DNA of 64,000 bases from positions 1,550,001 to 1,614,000 of the forward strand of contig JACGCM010001844.1 of the NCBI GenBank assembly GCA_014058105.1. The letters run 5' to 3'. The notes under the pieces were generated by a model, which saw only the letters and a list, made by a program, of their open reading frames with translations, was not told where the DNA came from and ran no database searches. The DNA comes from Kingdonia uniflora (lineage: Eukaryota > Streptophyta > Magnoliopsida > Ranunculales > Circaeasteraceae). The translations under genes were made by a program, and so were the position numbers. Shown here piece by piece: positions 22,560 through 34,620 of the stretch (position 1 is its first letter; the number at the start of each line of letters is the position of its first letter).

Positions 22560-22990
22560 CAAGTACTCTTTACCAAGGATTGATGATTTATTTGACCAGT
22601 TGGGTAAAGCGAAGTATTTCTCAAAGTTAGACTTGAGGTCAGGTTATCATTAGTTGTTGATAAGGATTCAGATAGACCTAAGACTGTATTTAGATCGAGA
22701 TTTGGGCATTACGAGTTTCGAGTTATGCCATTTGGGTTGTGTAACGCGCCTGCGGTATTTATGGATTTAATGAATAGAGTATTTTAAGAATATCTTGATA
22801 GGTTTGTGCTAGTATTTATTGACGACATCCTAATTTATTCTGAAACTTATAAGGATCGTATGGAACACTTGAGGATAGTTCTGCAAACACTTCGAGAGCA
22901 CAAGCTGTATGCAACATTGAGTAAATGTGAATTTTGGTTATAGGAGTTGAAATATTTTGAGTTTGGCCATATTTTGGGATATTTACTTAA
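22560..22990 (+). pseudogene. Ty3-type reverse transcriptase fragment between the 5S-like LTRs
   Basis: With two or three stops, the plus strand gives [47 protein letters not shown], the catalytic FIDDILIYS and SKCEFWL. This is the core of a chromovirus-like Ty3 reverse transcriptase. Cassandra elements normally carry no coding sequence, and this fragment lies opposite to the 5S strand, so it is probably foreign to the LTRs. It cannot make an active enzyme. Confidence 0.9.
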
Positions 22991-23077
22991 TCCTGATTTT
23001 TGGAACACAGATAGTTTATACTCAGTTTTATGGTCTACAAGTTACGTTTGACGTTTGGTTCAAGTTTTGTAAGGTTT

Positions 23078-23158
23078 GGCTAAGTGGGGACAGTATCGAT
23101 GAGTCAGTATTGTAACGAACCACCCTATACTGACTTATCAATACTGTCCCAGTTAGCC
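23078..23158. repeat. Inverted repeat across the edge of the second 5S-like LTR
   Basis: The left arm (23078-23110, GGCTAAGTGGGGACAGTATC...) and the right arm (23127-23158, ...GTCCCAGTTAGCC) pair over about 32 bases with a few mismatches around a 16-base loop that is the LTR start TGTAACG. The left arm copies, in reverse, sequence that belongs to the LTR. Confidence 0.85.
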
Positions 23159-23353
23159 ATTGCGGAGCTCCAGCAGTGTAGGGTTTTATTCAGCGGGTCA
23201 CCCATCCCAGGACTACTCCCGCCTGAGCACGCTTAAATGTGGAGTTGTTCTCGACCGGCACAACCAAGCGTACTAAAAGGTGTCGGTGATAGTATTTGGC
23301 GGATAAATACATTTGTTCCCAAAACCAACTTTTCTACAGATGTAGGATGTTAT
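23111..23353 (-). repeat. Cassandra-type LTR with 5S rRNA-like promoter, copy 2
   Basis: Starts TGTAACGAACCACCC like copy 1. The 5S-like part (minus strand: ACATTTAAGCGTGCTC, GGACTACTCCCGCC on the plus strand) is kept, but about 20 bases just after the GGGTGACC box are missing relative to copy 1. It continues to GATGTTATA at about 23353, giving a fuller 3' end than copy 1. Confidence 0.82.
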
Positions 23354-23818
23354 AGTAGCAGATGTCGAAATTACTGTAGCAGTCGGTGTAAGAAAATTCC
23401 CACAGAATCTTGCTAGCTCTGGTACCAAGATGTTAAAAACTATGTTTGCGGAAACTAAATTAATCTCAATTAAAACTAAGATCTCTCAATTGTATAAAAT
23501 AAAAGGTTGAAGATCTAGGGTTTTTAGATTTACCCCAAACTTTACATCTCTCTCAAAGGCTAGGCTTTTTCTCATTCAAATCAACCTACCTAATAAACTA
23601 AGCTTAGGCTTTTTTTTATAGGAGAAGATACCTAGCACAAATAAAAACCCTAATACCAATCTAATTAGGAAACTAGTCCTATTATTCAAGAAATTAAATT
23701 AAATAGAAATAACTAAATAAAAAAGGTGCGTACGCGACGTACGAGACATGTTACTCGTGATTCTTATAAAAAAAAATGATGCATTGCATTTAAATTCCAG
23801 GTACTTTATTTGCAGCCT

Positions 23819-24175
23819 CTGTTTTTTTTTTTTGCAAAAAGCAAGAGAAGAAATTTATTGAAGAGGAACAAAGGGAATTACAACAAAAGAACAAAAAAGG
23901 AAAAAACATGGCAGCTAAAAACAACCACCCCTACAAGCAAAAATACACCTCAATCAAATAAAAAATGCTCCCTAAAAGGCTCTTCGGTCCCTTTAATAAA
24001 GGGAGGTCTCCCCTAATAGCATTGTTTAACCCCTCTTGGCAGTTTACTTCTTTCCTTGGCTGCTTGATCGGCCGAGAAATTGCCTCTCCATGTGTGAACA
24101 TATGACCCGAACAAATTTGGACTTAACCTTATCCCAAACCCGGACTCTCCATTGAACATTATATCAATCATTATA
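23819..24175 (-). mobile_element. LINE 3' end, minus strand
   Basis: A T-rich start on the plus strand (23821-23834) is the poly(A) tail of a minus-strand insertion. The adjoining minus-strand reading gives RGNFSADQAAKERSKLPRGV and later GRPPFIKG, which fits the conserved C-terminal end of plant LINE RNase H domains (N-x-x-AD-x-LAK). Only this 3' end is present, as expected of 5'-truncated LINE copies. Confidence 0.6.
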
Positions 24176-24942
24176 TAATCTTTGATTTATTCGTTCGTAT
24201 CTTAATTAATAAGCTTCCTATCCTATACATTTTATAGGTATATGTTTTAGGATTTTACAGTTTTTATTTTTATTTTTCAGTTCATGTTCATGGAGAAATA
24301 AGAGAGTGAAAAGGTAATTGAATTAGTTTTCTTTACACTTTATTTTCGATTGATTGGACCAAAGTACCTACATATATTTATGTGTTTTGTAAGTATGGTA
24401 TATGAATTAGCATTCTTAGTTGAAGTTTATAGATTTGTTAAAATCTTGATATTTTGATGTTATATGAGTTAATGGTTTGTAAATTTGGATCTGGTACTTG
24501 GAAACATATGCAGATTTCTTACTAATACTTCAAAAAAATTAGTATGAAAAACTTTTTCAACTGATCAACATGCTTAACGTACAGAATGTTAATAGTTAAA
24601 GTTGCATATCTTACTACAAGTGAGAATGGTGAGAATGGGTGTTTATCAGTACAGTACAGTACAGTTTTATATCATGCATTTTAGTTTTTAAGCTCAAATG
24701 GAAGCTCTTGGGAACCGGAGTGCATCTCCCTTAAGAGATGTTAGTTCAAATCCATCGAAATCCACATTTTTCATCATGTTAAGATGAAATTTTGCACTGT
24801 TTCAACTTTCTCTAGAAGTAGAGCATCTAATTGATATAAATTTATCACTTACGTGGGTGTAACGCGCATAGCTTAATCATCTTAAGAAATTAATACATGG
24901 TATTGCCACCTTGCCATGACTAATAGGCGGATCTAATATCGG
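24176..24942. other. Spacer and likely 3' UTR/terminator side of the RCD1-type gene
   Basis: No gene is recognised. A small TACAG repeat lies at 24648-24664. The sequence is AT-rich. Confidence 0.4.
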
Positions 24943-27900
24943 TTACGCAAATATCATCACAAAGACCATAACTAGTAGGAGATACTCTAGGATCTAGAAA
25001 ACAAACGCAGAGCACGCATATCAAAGTCCAAAACCACAAAAGGAGAAGCATGCACACTTTACCTTGCCCTGAAGACTGATTATTGTGGACCTCAATAGAG
25101 TATCTCCTATTATCCATCTGAGCTTCTTAACAAGATCATCTCGACTTAAATTCTTCTTCTGGTTAAATATAGAAGCAAAGAGTACAAATATATATAACAT
25201 AATACAAGAGAAAATATGTACATGTAGTAATGTTAAAACTTTTAGAAAACTTACCCTAAATTGGTCATAATGAATATAGACTAACTTCATATCTTTGGGA
25301 GGCACTTTATCAGAGACTGCTGCAAATAACATAGGGAAAGGCATCCAAGGTGATTTAGGGACCTTTGGAGCAGTTGCATCAATCGACGAGTCATTTGCCT
25401 GCAGATGATGAGTACAGATTACTCACTTTACACGAAAATATCACAAAAAATTAAAATAAATGATCCCACAGTCCGCCCAAATTTACTAATCAAGCTGTAT
25501 TTCGCTGTATCTATTCACCAGGTTCTGATTTCAAGATAATATAATGGAATATAATAATAAGAAAGAGAGCAACAAAATAACAAAAGCAACCCGAGGCTAC
25601 CAACGTCCTATATCATCTTAAGACAAGTGAATGGTTTATTTTCTGTGTAGCTCTAAGTCGTCCTACACACACTACCACTAGCCAACTCCAAAATCTGTAG
25701 CTTTTCATACATAATATATAAAGAACAGTATCCTCTGCCAAGCTGTATTTCTTCGTATTCGATTCAAAACCATCCCATCTAAGCCCCAATTCAGCCATAG
25801 CTTTGATTTTCGGTTGAATTAATACCCTTACCCTCTTACAAGATTAAATCCCTATCCCTTTTGTCAATTAACCAATCACATCGATTGCACCAAAAGTTTA
25901 GAAAACGCACTGAGGCAACGAGCACGGGTGTGTCTCATCCTCACTAATATCAAAGAAGCTGGCAACCGCTAATATGCAATAACCCAAAGGATTTCAGAAC
26001 TATAGCTATTGTTGGAGCTGCTACTAATACTAATACTAAATCTAGAAAAGGCTCAAGAATTAGGAGTTAAAAATGGCTCCTTCCTGAGAAAAACGAAATC
26101 AAAATTAACTGTGATAGCTCTAGCACTGGAAATTTTGGATGTGCAGGACTAGATCCTGTTGCTAGAAATTCCACTGAGATAAGCGCAGTGTTATCACTAC
26201 AGCTCTGAAGTGGGCCATTCAAAATAATTGGAAGCAGAACTGGATTGAATCTGACTCAAATGCTGTTGCTCAAGCCTTTTTAAGCGACAAAGACCACTGG
26301 AAAGTTAAAGGAGACTGGGAGGGATCAACCCTTTGCTTCACAAACCTCAACTGTGCTGCTGATAGAGCAGTTAGATAAGAAAACAAGCTGCCTAAAAGAG
26401 CTCAAGAGCAGTTTATAGGCAGGCCTACCCTTCCTGAGAAGGATTGAAGAGCCAAACAAAGGATTTCAGATTTAAGTGAGTTGTGCAATTTAAAGGGAGT
26501 TGGGGGATACTTTGTCCCTCCATGTGTTGTTTGTGTTTATCTTTCTTACTTTCCTGTAACAAATTTATTCTTAATAAAATCTGTTAGAAATTGAGCAGAA
26601 AGAGCCTTACCGAATCAACAAGAGATAAATCTGATAGCACTTTTCCTTGACAAGTAGAATTTGTTATACCGGAGACATCAAGCTTACTCTCATTTGACAA
26701 GACACATGCTGCATAAAGTATAAAGCAGACTTATTAGCACTACTGCAATGAACCAACTTATTAAATCGACTAATAAAAGATTATAAGAGAACAAAGGATC
26801 AGTAGTTTAGTCCTCCACCCTTCCCACTAGACATGGCTCACCGTCTACTTGACAGGGAATTGGGATATACCGCAAAAATCATCTTGCCATACTCTAGTTG
26901 GCCTTAAGGGTAGACCATGATTAACACTGACAATACTGACTATCAAATTACTCAAACTTAGTTATAGTGTCCTTGCTGCTCTTAAGAATTAAATAAACAA
27001 ACATAAAGTAGTAAATACACCACCTTCGTTATTGGACAGCAACTTGAAACTGACAATATATTCTGGATAGATGTGAGTGTTGATATTCATATTCCATATA
27101 ATATAATGCTTCGGATTCTCAAGAGAGTCTACCCCACTGTCAAAATTTTCCCTACTAGGATGGAACTGCTCAGATCCTGAATGAAGTAATTCCATGTTTC
27201 CCATAATAACTCGACACAACACCATATGCTGTAAACCATTTTCGTCAACATCACAGTGACCTGCACTGTAGAAAAGAAGAAATATGCGAGTGAGTAATTT
27301 CCTACAAACACATTTACCACCAAAAGAAAATGACGCATAAGGTTTATAAGGAAAGAAAGTATTAAAGTTAGGGCTATGCACTCATACCAGTAAACCGAGA
27401 AACAGAATCGAAACCGGCCGAAACCGACGGTTCTTACTTTTTTTTTATCAGAACCGGTTTGGTTCTCAGTTCCAATTTTCTAAAGACCAGTTCTCTCAGT
27501 TCGGTTTCTCAACTTGGTTTATACAATAAAACCGTCCCAACCTAGAATGGTCATTATAGTCTTTTTCTTGTCCTGAGTATGGTTTAAGTTAAAATTTAAA
27601 ACCTATTTTTTCCATCAACTATTTCTCTCTCTCCAAGATCATAGTCGGCAGCTTCGCAAAGTTCACACGAGTTGGGATTGGATCTTTGGGGCTGAGAGAT
27701 CTTTGTGGATTAAATATTTGGGAACAGGTTATCTGAAGATTGAATCTTATCAGTTACTTCAGAGCTCATAAGCTACAAAGGCTATATTAATTGTTTATTT
27801 AAGAGGTTTTTTAGAGTAATATCTACTAAACAAAAAAGAACCTTTCATGAAGAACAAATGGAAACATGTACCTGATATTAGAGAAGTTTGCCGGTGTAAG

Positions 27901-28977
27901 ATTAACACCAACCCCATATCCAAACCTCTTCCTCTGCAGCTCATCAAGACCCAGTCCATACATCAAGATCCTAGATGCAGCCTCTTTCGAAGAGCTGAGC
28001 CAAGCATATCGAACATTAGCACCACCACGATATTTTTTGGTAATCTCAATCTGCTTTAGGAACAGCTCCCAGCGAGCTTCTGCCAAATAACTTGAACTGC
28101 GGTGAATCTCAATTATGTTCTTCGCAGATATGGATGAGCCCATACCAGTAACAAACAAGTTTTGAACACTATCATGGTCCAATCTTCCATCCAACTGCTT
28201 ACTTCCTTCAAAAACTGCCTTGTTCCCGATATTTGACTGTGTTTCACCGCTGCATCCATCTTGATCTATCTTGTAATAGGTACTAGCAGAGATGTCATCA
28301 ATTTTAAGCCGCTTAACATGAGTGTTTGACTCTTCACTGAATTCATCAAATTTCGAACTATCACCCGCAGTTATTTCAATCTCCAGTTGCAATGTAATTT
28401 CACGAGTTCCATTTGGTTTCGAACATAGAACAGGTTGATCTTTTCCCATCTCGTGATGAAAACATCCATGAAATTCATCAACATTTGTGAGTAATTGGGG
28501 AAAGAAACATCTACCAGCTTCATCAATCCAAGCAATTGGTTGTTGAGTTCCGGTCTTTAAGTCAACTAGAGTCATGTGGAGAAAGTCTAGCAATGAAGGA
28601 TAGCCAGCCTTCACCTCCACTTCAATTGCTGCCTTTTTTGCCTTGAAATCATCTCTGATTATTCCAGTGAAACCCTCTGGAAAATCAATCCATTCACCGT
28701 TCTGAAAAAACAACATACGTTGGGGTAACCCACTCCCCACAAAATTTGAATAGTTTTTTAGCAAGGATTTCTTCGAATAAGACCCACAGCTGTTTTTGCT
28801 TCCATTGGGTCGAATCCGTTTAGAAAGTTTCTTAGGGCGTGAGTCCAGTGAGGACTGCCGTGCCACCGTGCGAACAGCCCCGATGGCATATGCACGAGAT
28901 AGAGCCGCTCGCTTTCTCTTGAGATCAACCACGATTTTGCGGCCATTACCCAATACCTTGGCGCTCTTTACTTCCAT
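24943..28977 (-). CDS. RCD1: RCD1/SRO-type protein (WWE, PARP-like, RST domains)
   Basis: Exons on the minus strand are 27872-28977, 27024-27265, 26611-26708, 25255-25398, 25063-25158 and a tentative last one at 24943-24993. The first five join in phase (562 residues). The fourth Met of the first ORF (28977) fits the family start (MEVKSAKVL). The basic N-terminal part is a likely nuclear signal. The WWE domain spans about residues 70-150 ([13 protein letters not shown]). The PARP-like domain spans about 240-430 ([50 protein letters not shown]). RST includes [18 protein letters not shown] and [18 protein letters not shown]. The family is a plant nuclear hub that binds stress transcription factors through RST; its PARP fold is considered inactive in RCD1. 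The last exon is weak: after QGK, reading through gives a stop after 13 codons. Total length fits RCD1 (about 590 residues). It could be the RCD1 or SRO1 paralogue. Confidence 0.95.
25980..26590 (+). mobile_element. LINE 3' fragment in an RCD1 intron
   Basis: On the plus strand, antisense to the gene, the reading [17 protein letters not shown] ... [18 protein letters not shown] ... [12 protein letters not shown] is the RNase H domain of a plant LINE. Downstream come a Lys/Arg-rich end and AATAAA. It fills most of the intron between the exons at 25255-25398 and 26611-26708. One in-frame stop and small shifts are present. Confidence 0.72.
27386..27560. repeat. AACCGG/GGTTC-rich stretch in RCD1 intron 1
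   Basis: Repeated CCGGTT, GAAACCG and GGTTTC motifs in both orientations (GAAACCGGCCGAAACCG; GAACCGGTTTGGTTC). This pattern is common in the subterminal parts of some plant DNA transposons. No clear ends or duplication were found. Confidence 0.35.
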
Positions 28978-30029
28978 TTTTGTCAACTAAATCGATTCCT
29001 ATCCACAAATTTGAATCCACGACCAAGTCTAACAGTATATACAAGTCCTACCTAGATACGGCCTAAAGTTAAGCCAAGGAAGACAATGTCCATAAACCCC
29101 TGAAAAAGTTAGTGGTTAAATAACAAACATGCACAATTTATTGAAACAGATAAAAATTATAGAAAGATATTTAAACGTCTTAAGTAGCATGGAAGCAATC
29201 ATGTTTTTGGGTGTCTGTGGTACAGGATACACGTGATAAAACCAACTATATGTATGTAAAGCAGCAAAAGACAAGAAGGATGTGTATATGTCTCTAGAGA
29301 CTTTTCATATTTTCCAACATCATAAAGCATAAATATAAGAAACATCATTACAGTAAAATATAGAGAAATTAAGAGAATTTGCAAAAGTTTAATGGGCCAT
29401 AGCTGAAAATACTAATATTAGTATATTCATCAGACAGCTGTAAATCGTCATCAATCACCCCAAACTCTATAATCTTTTGGGGTCCGAAGGACAGAATAAA
29501 ATTTTAAATAATAAAAAACTATTGATTTATTAATGAAAATGTATCATACATGCAACGATTATAGGACAGGTAGAAAAGGTAATGCATGTATCGAAAAGGT
29601 ATATCACGATATACCGGGGTATTAGCCTACACTCATTTTATTAAACGGGGAAACGTGCAAATGCTCAACAAACGTACAAAGGTGCAGAACTAAGCACACA
29701 TCGTGAAAAGAGCGAATTATTTAACTGAAATTTTAGCCCAACTACTATCTGAAAATGCTTAAACCTCACACAACTACATGACAGATGGAGGTGTGAATAG
29801 GAACTTATCTGAGGTGTGGGTGTGGGTGCGGGGAGCACGACTCAGTCTAGGAGGAAAGCTTTTTTTTGGATTATATTGATTTTTTTTTCCTCAATAAAAT
29901 ACCACTTTCAGTTTTACTTAATGAAAAGATAATCAACACCCTACTATTCAGGCTCTTATTTTGGTTTATTATTTGGTTATAATGAATGGTTTTATTATCA
30001 AATGGTATAATCGTAATTAATTAAGTGTT
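28978..30029. other. Upstream region of the RCD1-type gene
   Basis: Contains the presumed promoter and 5' UTR of the minus-strand RCD1-type gene. No further gene is recognised. A GTGGGTGTGGGTGCGGGG stretch lies at about 29815-29835. Confidence 0.45.
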
Positions 30030-30034
30030 GTTAT

Positions 30035-30503
30035 TGATCCAGGAGGATCTAGGGAAATTAACCAAAGTCGTTCGAACGAGGTTTGGAGTCGTTCGAACGA
30101 CCAATGTTCACCTCTCCGGAATTTTGGCCCAAAGACAAATTTCGTTCGAACGAGCTTGGATGTCGTTCGAACGACTTGCCAAGTTTATAGGGTTTTAGGC
30201 AAATTGGCGTAAAGTCGTTCGAACGAGCTTGGCGTTGGTTGTATTTATGAGGCGTGCTTTTGCCTCGAGATGCGTTTTATTTGTATTTTTAGTTCCCTAG
30301 TATATAAAGGGGACTTATGTTATTTTTCTAGATCTATGTTAGTTCAATAAGAGTTCTGAGGAAGAAGCTTAGGGTTTAGAGTAATTCAAGTTGTAATCAA
30401 TTTATTTGAGCAATTGAAGCTCTTAAATGGACTTTTCCCAATCCAATTTCTGTGTTCTTCGTACTTTTCTGCTAACTAGGGTTTCTCTTCGTATTGTGGA
30501 TTA
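30035..30503 (+). repeat. Solo LTR with perfect 5-bp target duplication
   Basis: 469 bp starting TGATCCAGGAGGATCTAG and ending GTATTGTGGATTA. GTTAT is present on both sides (30030-30034 and 30504-30508). It matches the LTRs of the complete element at 51060-56760. A TATA box (AGTATATAAAGG) lies at about 30298-30310. Five copies of the palindrome core TCGTTCGAACGA lie between 30067 and 30227, in the part that would be U3. The inner part of the element was lost by LTR-LTR recombination. Confidence 0.93.
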
Positions 30504-32929
30504 GTTATGTTATATCAATGACCATTTTCTACGACGTAATAATGCAAGATATTACCGCTGTCTACGACATTACCCACCAAAATGAACCCCTGATACAGTG
30601 TGGTAAACATTTTTTGTTTTTTCCGGAAAATCACTCAAACGCCAGCCAAAACAATGTTTTGGCAGCCTACTCCACATGCCTCAATATACTCACTGTTAAC
30701 TATATGTGCAAAACAGCGCCTTCAGCAACAATAAAACAACAATTATTGATGACCCTATAGCAACAATGTCTTCCCCCCTCAGAGAAACAGTTGACAATAG
30801 AGCATCTCTCGTACTGATGTTCCATCTCAGTCTAAGATCACTATAGGATATCAAAATAGGTCCTTCTGTAACCCTCTCCTCTCCTGGTATTTCTGATGTT
30901 GAACCTGAACCTCATGTTACTACTTCAACTCCAATGATTATGTTTGACAGTTCCGTTACGTCCTTGTTATGCTTAGAAGTTGTGGAAGAGGTGGTTCATA
31001 AAAACACAGATTATGCTTTCTAAAGGAAAAGCTACTGAGAAAAATTCACCAAGAGGAGGCAGAGCTCCAAAGAACGACAAGGGACCAGCAAAGGAATGAT
31101 AAACTGCTAAATTCATACTTGCTCAAATCCATCATCTACCCTTCCCACTTACCCTTGGCCACCTCCTTTACCTGTTACTACATCACCATTTAGTTCCTCC
31201 TCGATGCATGAGTTTATTAGTTTAGCTTATATTTACTAGTGTTGCTGCACGCCAACCCCCTTTCTTCCGGTGTGTTTAGCGCGTTCAATAGTTAATTCTT
31301 GATAAAAGACACGTTAATTACCAATTAAGGATTTGTATTTACAGTCATTAAGGAAGCTTTTGCATGGCTACAAAGCTTTCTCAACGGGGGCATTTTTGTA
31401 ATTTCCTGGGACTACAGACCAACACCCCCGACTCAAACGGTTATTGGGAGTGTTTGGGTTATATATTAGTAGAGATAACCTATGTTATATTATACTATCC
31501 TATTACCATCTGCAAGTCAATACTTATATTTTTCAGTTTGTCTTCAACTGGATTGAGCTTTTCATTATGCTTATGAGCTTAATGACTGTTTGGTTTTGCT
31601 TCACTCTCCTCTTAATTTATCATGGGTTGTGATAGCAAGTTCCAAAGCACCACAAGTTAAATAAAGATTACGAGTTGGTGCCCATTGGGGTGGGAAACCC
31701 ATGACAGTTCAACAACTTAAAACCCATGTCTTTAAAGAAAAGCCCGGTGTAATTTTTTTTGTTAAAACTAGGTTAGACTTGCAGGAAAGTAGATATAAAA
31801 TAAGTAGCTTAGGTTATAAATGAAGCTTTCTCAATAAATATTACCTTCTAAAAAAAAACTAGCTTTCTTCTTCCCCCCATTAGCCTAAAGAATGCCCTTG
31901 TTAATTTTCGTCCCTTCATGGCATACCTGACACACATAGACCTATAATTTGGAATCGTATTCTCTAATTTAATCAAGAGTTTCATCACCCGTGGGTTTTG
32001 ATTGGAGATTCTAATGTAATCCTCTACTACTCTATAAAAAGTGTTTATAGAGATGTTGATCTTAAGATTGTGAATCTTTCAAGAGCTTGTCAATAATGAT
32101 GGCTAGATTAATATCAATTTTCAAGGGGTCCCTTTTACTTGGTCCAGTAACTAGAGAAGAAATAGTACCAAGATTAAACAAAATTTGGATATAGGTGTTT
32201 TTTCCCTGAGACTCACATTACTAATTTTGTATTTCTTTATTTAGATGATAGCGTTATCATGCTTAATTAACCCTAATCACAAAAGATTTCATTTTAACTT
32301 GTGGTTTAAGGACCATGTTTGTAAACAACATATTAAAAACAATTGGTATAATTCTGCCACTTTTAGGAAACTCCATTTTAATCCTTTCACTCGACTCAAA
32401 AATCATAAAAATGGCTCAAAAGGTGAAATAAAACTCATTTAAGAGATATAACTACTCAAATTCAAGATACTGAAAATAGTTCTTCTCTCAAATCTGCAAC
32501 CAAATCTTCCTACGAATGACAAGATCTTAAACACTCTCCAACCTCATATGAATGAATGATGATCCCGAATACTATGGTCAAACTGAGACCTATAAGTTTA
32601 TGCAATACTTCTTTGAAGATCTATATACTAAGGTCATTGCCAATAGATTATAGTCATTGCTCCAACATAGTATTGGACCTTATCAGAACGTTATACTAAA
32701 GGCATGCACATTCAAGAATCAAGATAATGTGGTTGTAGTTCATAAAACCCTACCTAGTCTTAAGAAACGAAAAGAAAAAAGATTTCAGGTTGCACGAATG
32801 GAATTATTCATGCAAGGTCCTTTAAACCTTTAGGTTTAGAGGCCAGTTTCTTCATGCAGTCATGGAAGTGGTTTCTAGTGTGTTCTACCTTGTAAAGCTG
32901 AATTGTCCCTTATGGTCTCTTTAGATTAA

Positions 32930-33420
32930 ATAGAGGACTTAGGCAGGGAGACCCTTAATCCCCTTACATGTATATTATTTCTATAAAAGTGCTTTCATGA
33001 ATGTTGCTTATAAAACCAAACAACAAAAGAAAATCTATGGCATTAATATCGGCAAAAACACTCCTATTTCTAACACATTCTTTGTTAACAACTCATTTAC
33101 CTTTAGTAAAACCAATTTGGATGAAGCTGAAAATCTCAAAGACATCCTCAACACTAAAGGATTGTCTATTCAGGAGATTAATTATTATAAGTATAACACT
33201 TTTAGAAGTCCTAATATTCATCACATATTTGGGAATTTAATAATAGGCAGACTGGGCATACACAGAGGTCTAACACTACCCACATATCTTGGTACTCCAA
33301 TCCAGCTTACTAGATCAAAAATGTTGGATTACTCAAGTTGTTAAAAGATTCACTGAGAAGCTTTAGAGACTGGATAAGTAAGTGCCTAAGAAGGCCCGTA
33401 TAACTACGTTTATTAAAAGC
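32930..33420 (+). pseudogene. LINE reverse transcriptase core, inactive
   Basis: NRGLRQGDP (at about 32930) is the conserved GLRQGDPLSP motif. The catalytic box, normally FADD, reads FFVNNSF (about 33080-33095), so both aspartates have become asparagine. Then follow LNTKGLSIQEINYYK (normally G-SG-xIN-xxKS) and LPTYLGTPIQLTRSK (normally YLG-P). The sequence order is certain for the family; loss of the Asp pair and the stops show the enzyme is dead. Confidence 0.85.
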
Positions 33421-34620
33421 GTTGCTTCAGCTGTACCATTTATCACATATCCAGTTGTTTGCTACCAAACTCCATGTTGAATAAAATGGAAAATAGAAGT
33501 TGGGACTTGCTGGGGCTCTTCAGATCAAGGTCATTCTAAAACATATTTACCTACGATGGAAACTGTCACGGCAACCAAAAATCAAGGTGTTTTTAATTTA
33601 CAATACAAATATTAACAAAAATTTGGCTATGTTGGCTAAATAAACCTGGAAATTTTTAGCAGGGCCAACTTCATTTCGGTCCAAGTTTTTAAAGGCTCAA
33701 TACTTTCTTCACACCCCTTCTCTTCAATGTATCTATACACTCTATTATTCAAAACTTTGGAAGGATACTATTACTGCAAGGGATTTTGTTAATATCATAT
33801 TGGTTGTGGATGATTGGCAATGGTGGAAATGTCCATACTTGGCTAGAGATATGGTTTTCTAGTACATCATCACAGAGCCATGGGTCCTAATCTGCCTCAC
33901 TATCCAGTGCAGCGGGTTCACCAACTTATAGATCCGAATACAAACAATAGAGAGTAAGTTTACATCATCAACTTTTTCTTCCAAACAAGGTTTCCCATCT
34001 TACTATCCCTCTTTCTAATGTGCCTTAGCAGCCTGATAAAGCTAGATGGTTGCCTTAACAGAATGAGATTTTTACTGTGAGGTCTGGCTGCTACAGGTTT
34101 ATAAACTCTAATCTCTGTTCTCCTATTGAAGATCCTACTGCCAGTTCCTAAGGGGTTGTGGTTAAGGATATGGAAGCTCAATATACCACATCAACTACAG
34201 TTGTTTATATGGAATTTTCTAAAACAACTCCAGTAAAACACAAATTAGTATCTCAACTTGTGCTACAAAAAGCTACTTTTTCGATGAGACTATTACCCGT
34301 GCTCTCTTTACTTGTCATTGAGCTTCTCAGGTTTAATTTGCTTCTATTTTGAAATTAGAACTGATTTACCCAATTTCAATCCTTGGAGTCTTTTAATAAT
34401 CATGGATAGACATACAAGAAACAAAAAATCACACCTTCAATCCTTATCTTTTTTCTTTGCTTTGGCTGGTACTATTTGTAAGTTCAGAAATGATTGCATT
34501 TTTAATGACATTCAACCCTTTCTTGTGGTTGTTTTTAACAAGTGCAGATTCTATTTTATACCTTCTTCGACTGATGTAGAGATTCAATCAACTGGTAGTA
34601 TTTAGGATCAACCTATTTTC

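Larger units (their letters stand above)
20348..23762 (-). mobile_element. LTR retroelement, minus strand, containing further insertions
   Basis: Direct repeats of about 340 bp at 20348-20697 and 23431-23762 start TGTTAAAA on the plus strand and share long blocks. Immediately left of the right copy, GCTCTGGTACCAAGA is, on the minus strand, the primer-binding site TTGGTACCAGAGC. The right copy is therefore the 5' LTR and the element reads leftwards. The leader beside the primer site (ACTGTAGCAGTCGGTGT) is shared with the element at 35092-38840, so the two are related. The interior is decayed: a GC-rich part at 21060-21740, a local duplication at about 21797-22000, and the 5S-LTR unit at 22331-23353. 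No intact polymerase of its own is seen. Confidence 0.75.

Noticed and set aside
27847..28090. Plus-strand ORFs over the RCD1 exon
   Set aside because: Antisense shadows of the PARP-like coding exon.
30067..30227. Heat-shock elements in the LTR
   Set aside because: The core is TTCGAA without the two-base gap of nGAAnnTTCn units, so it is not a standard heat-shock element.
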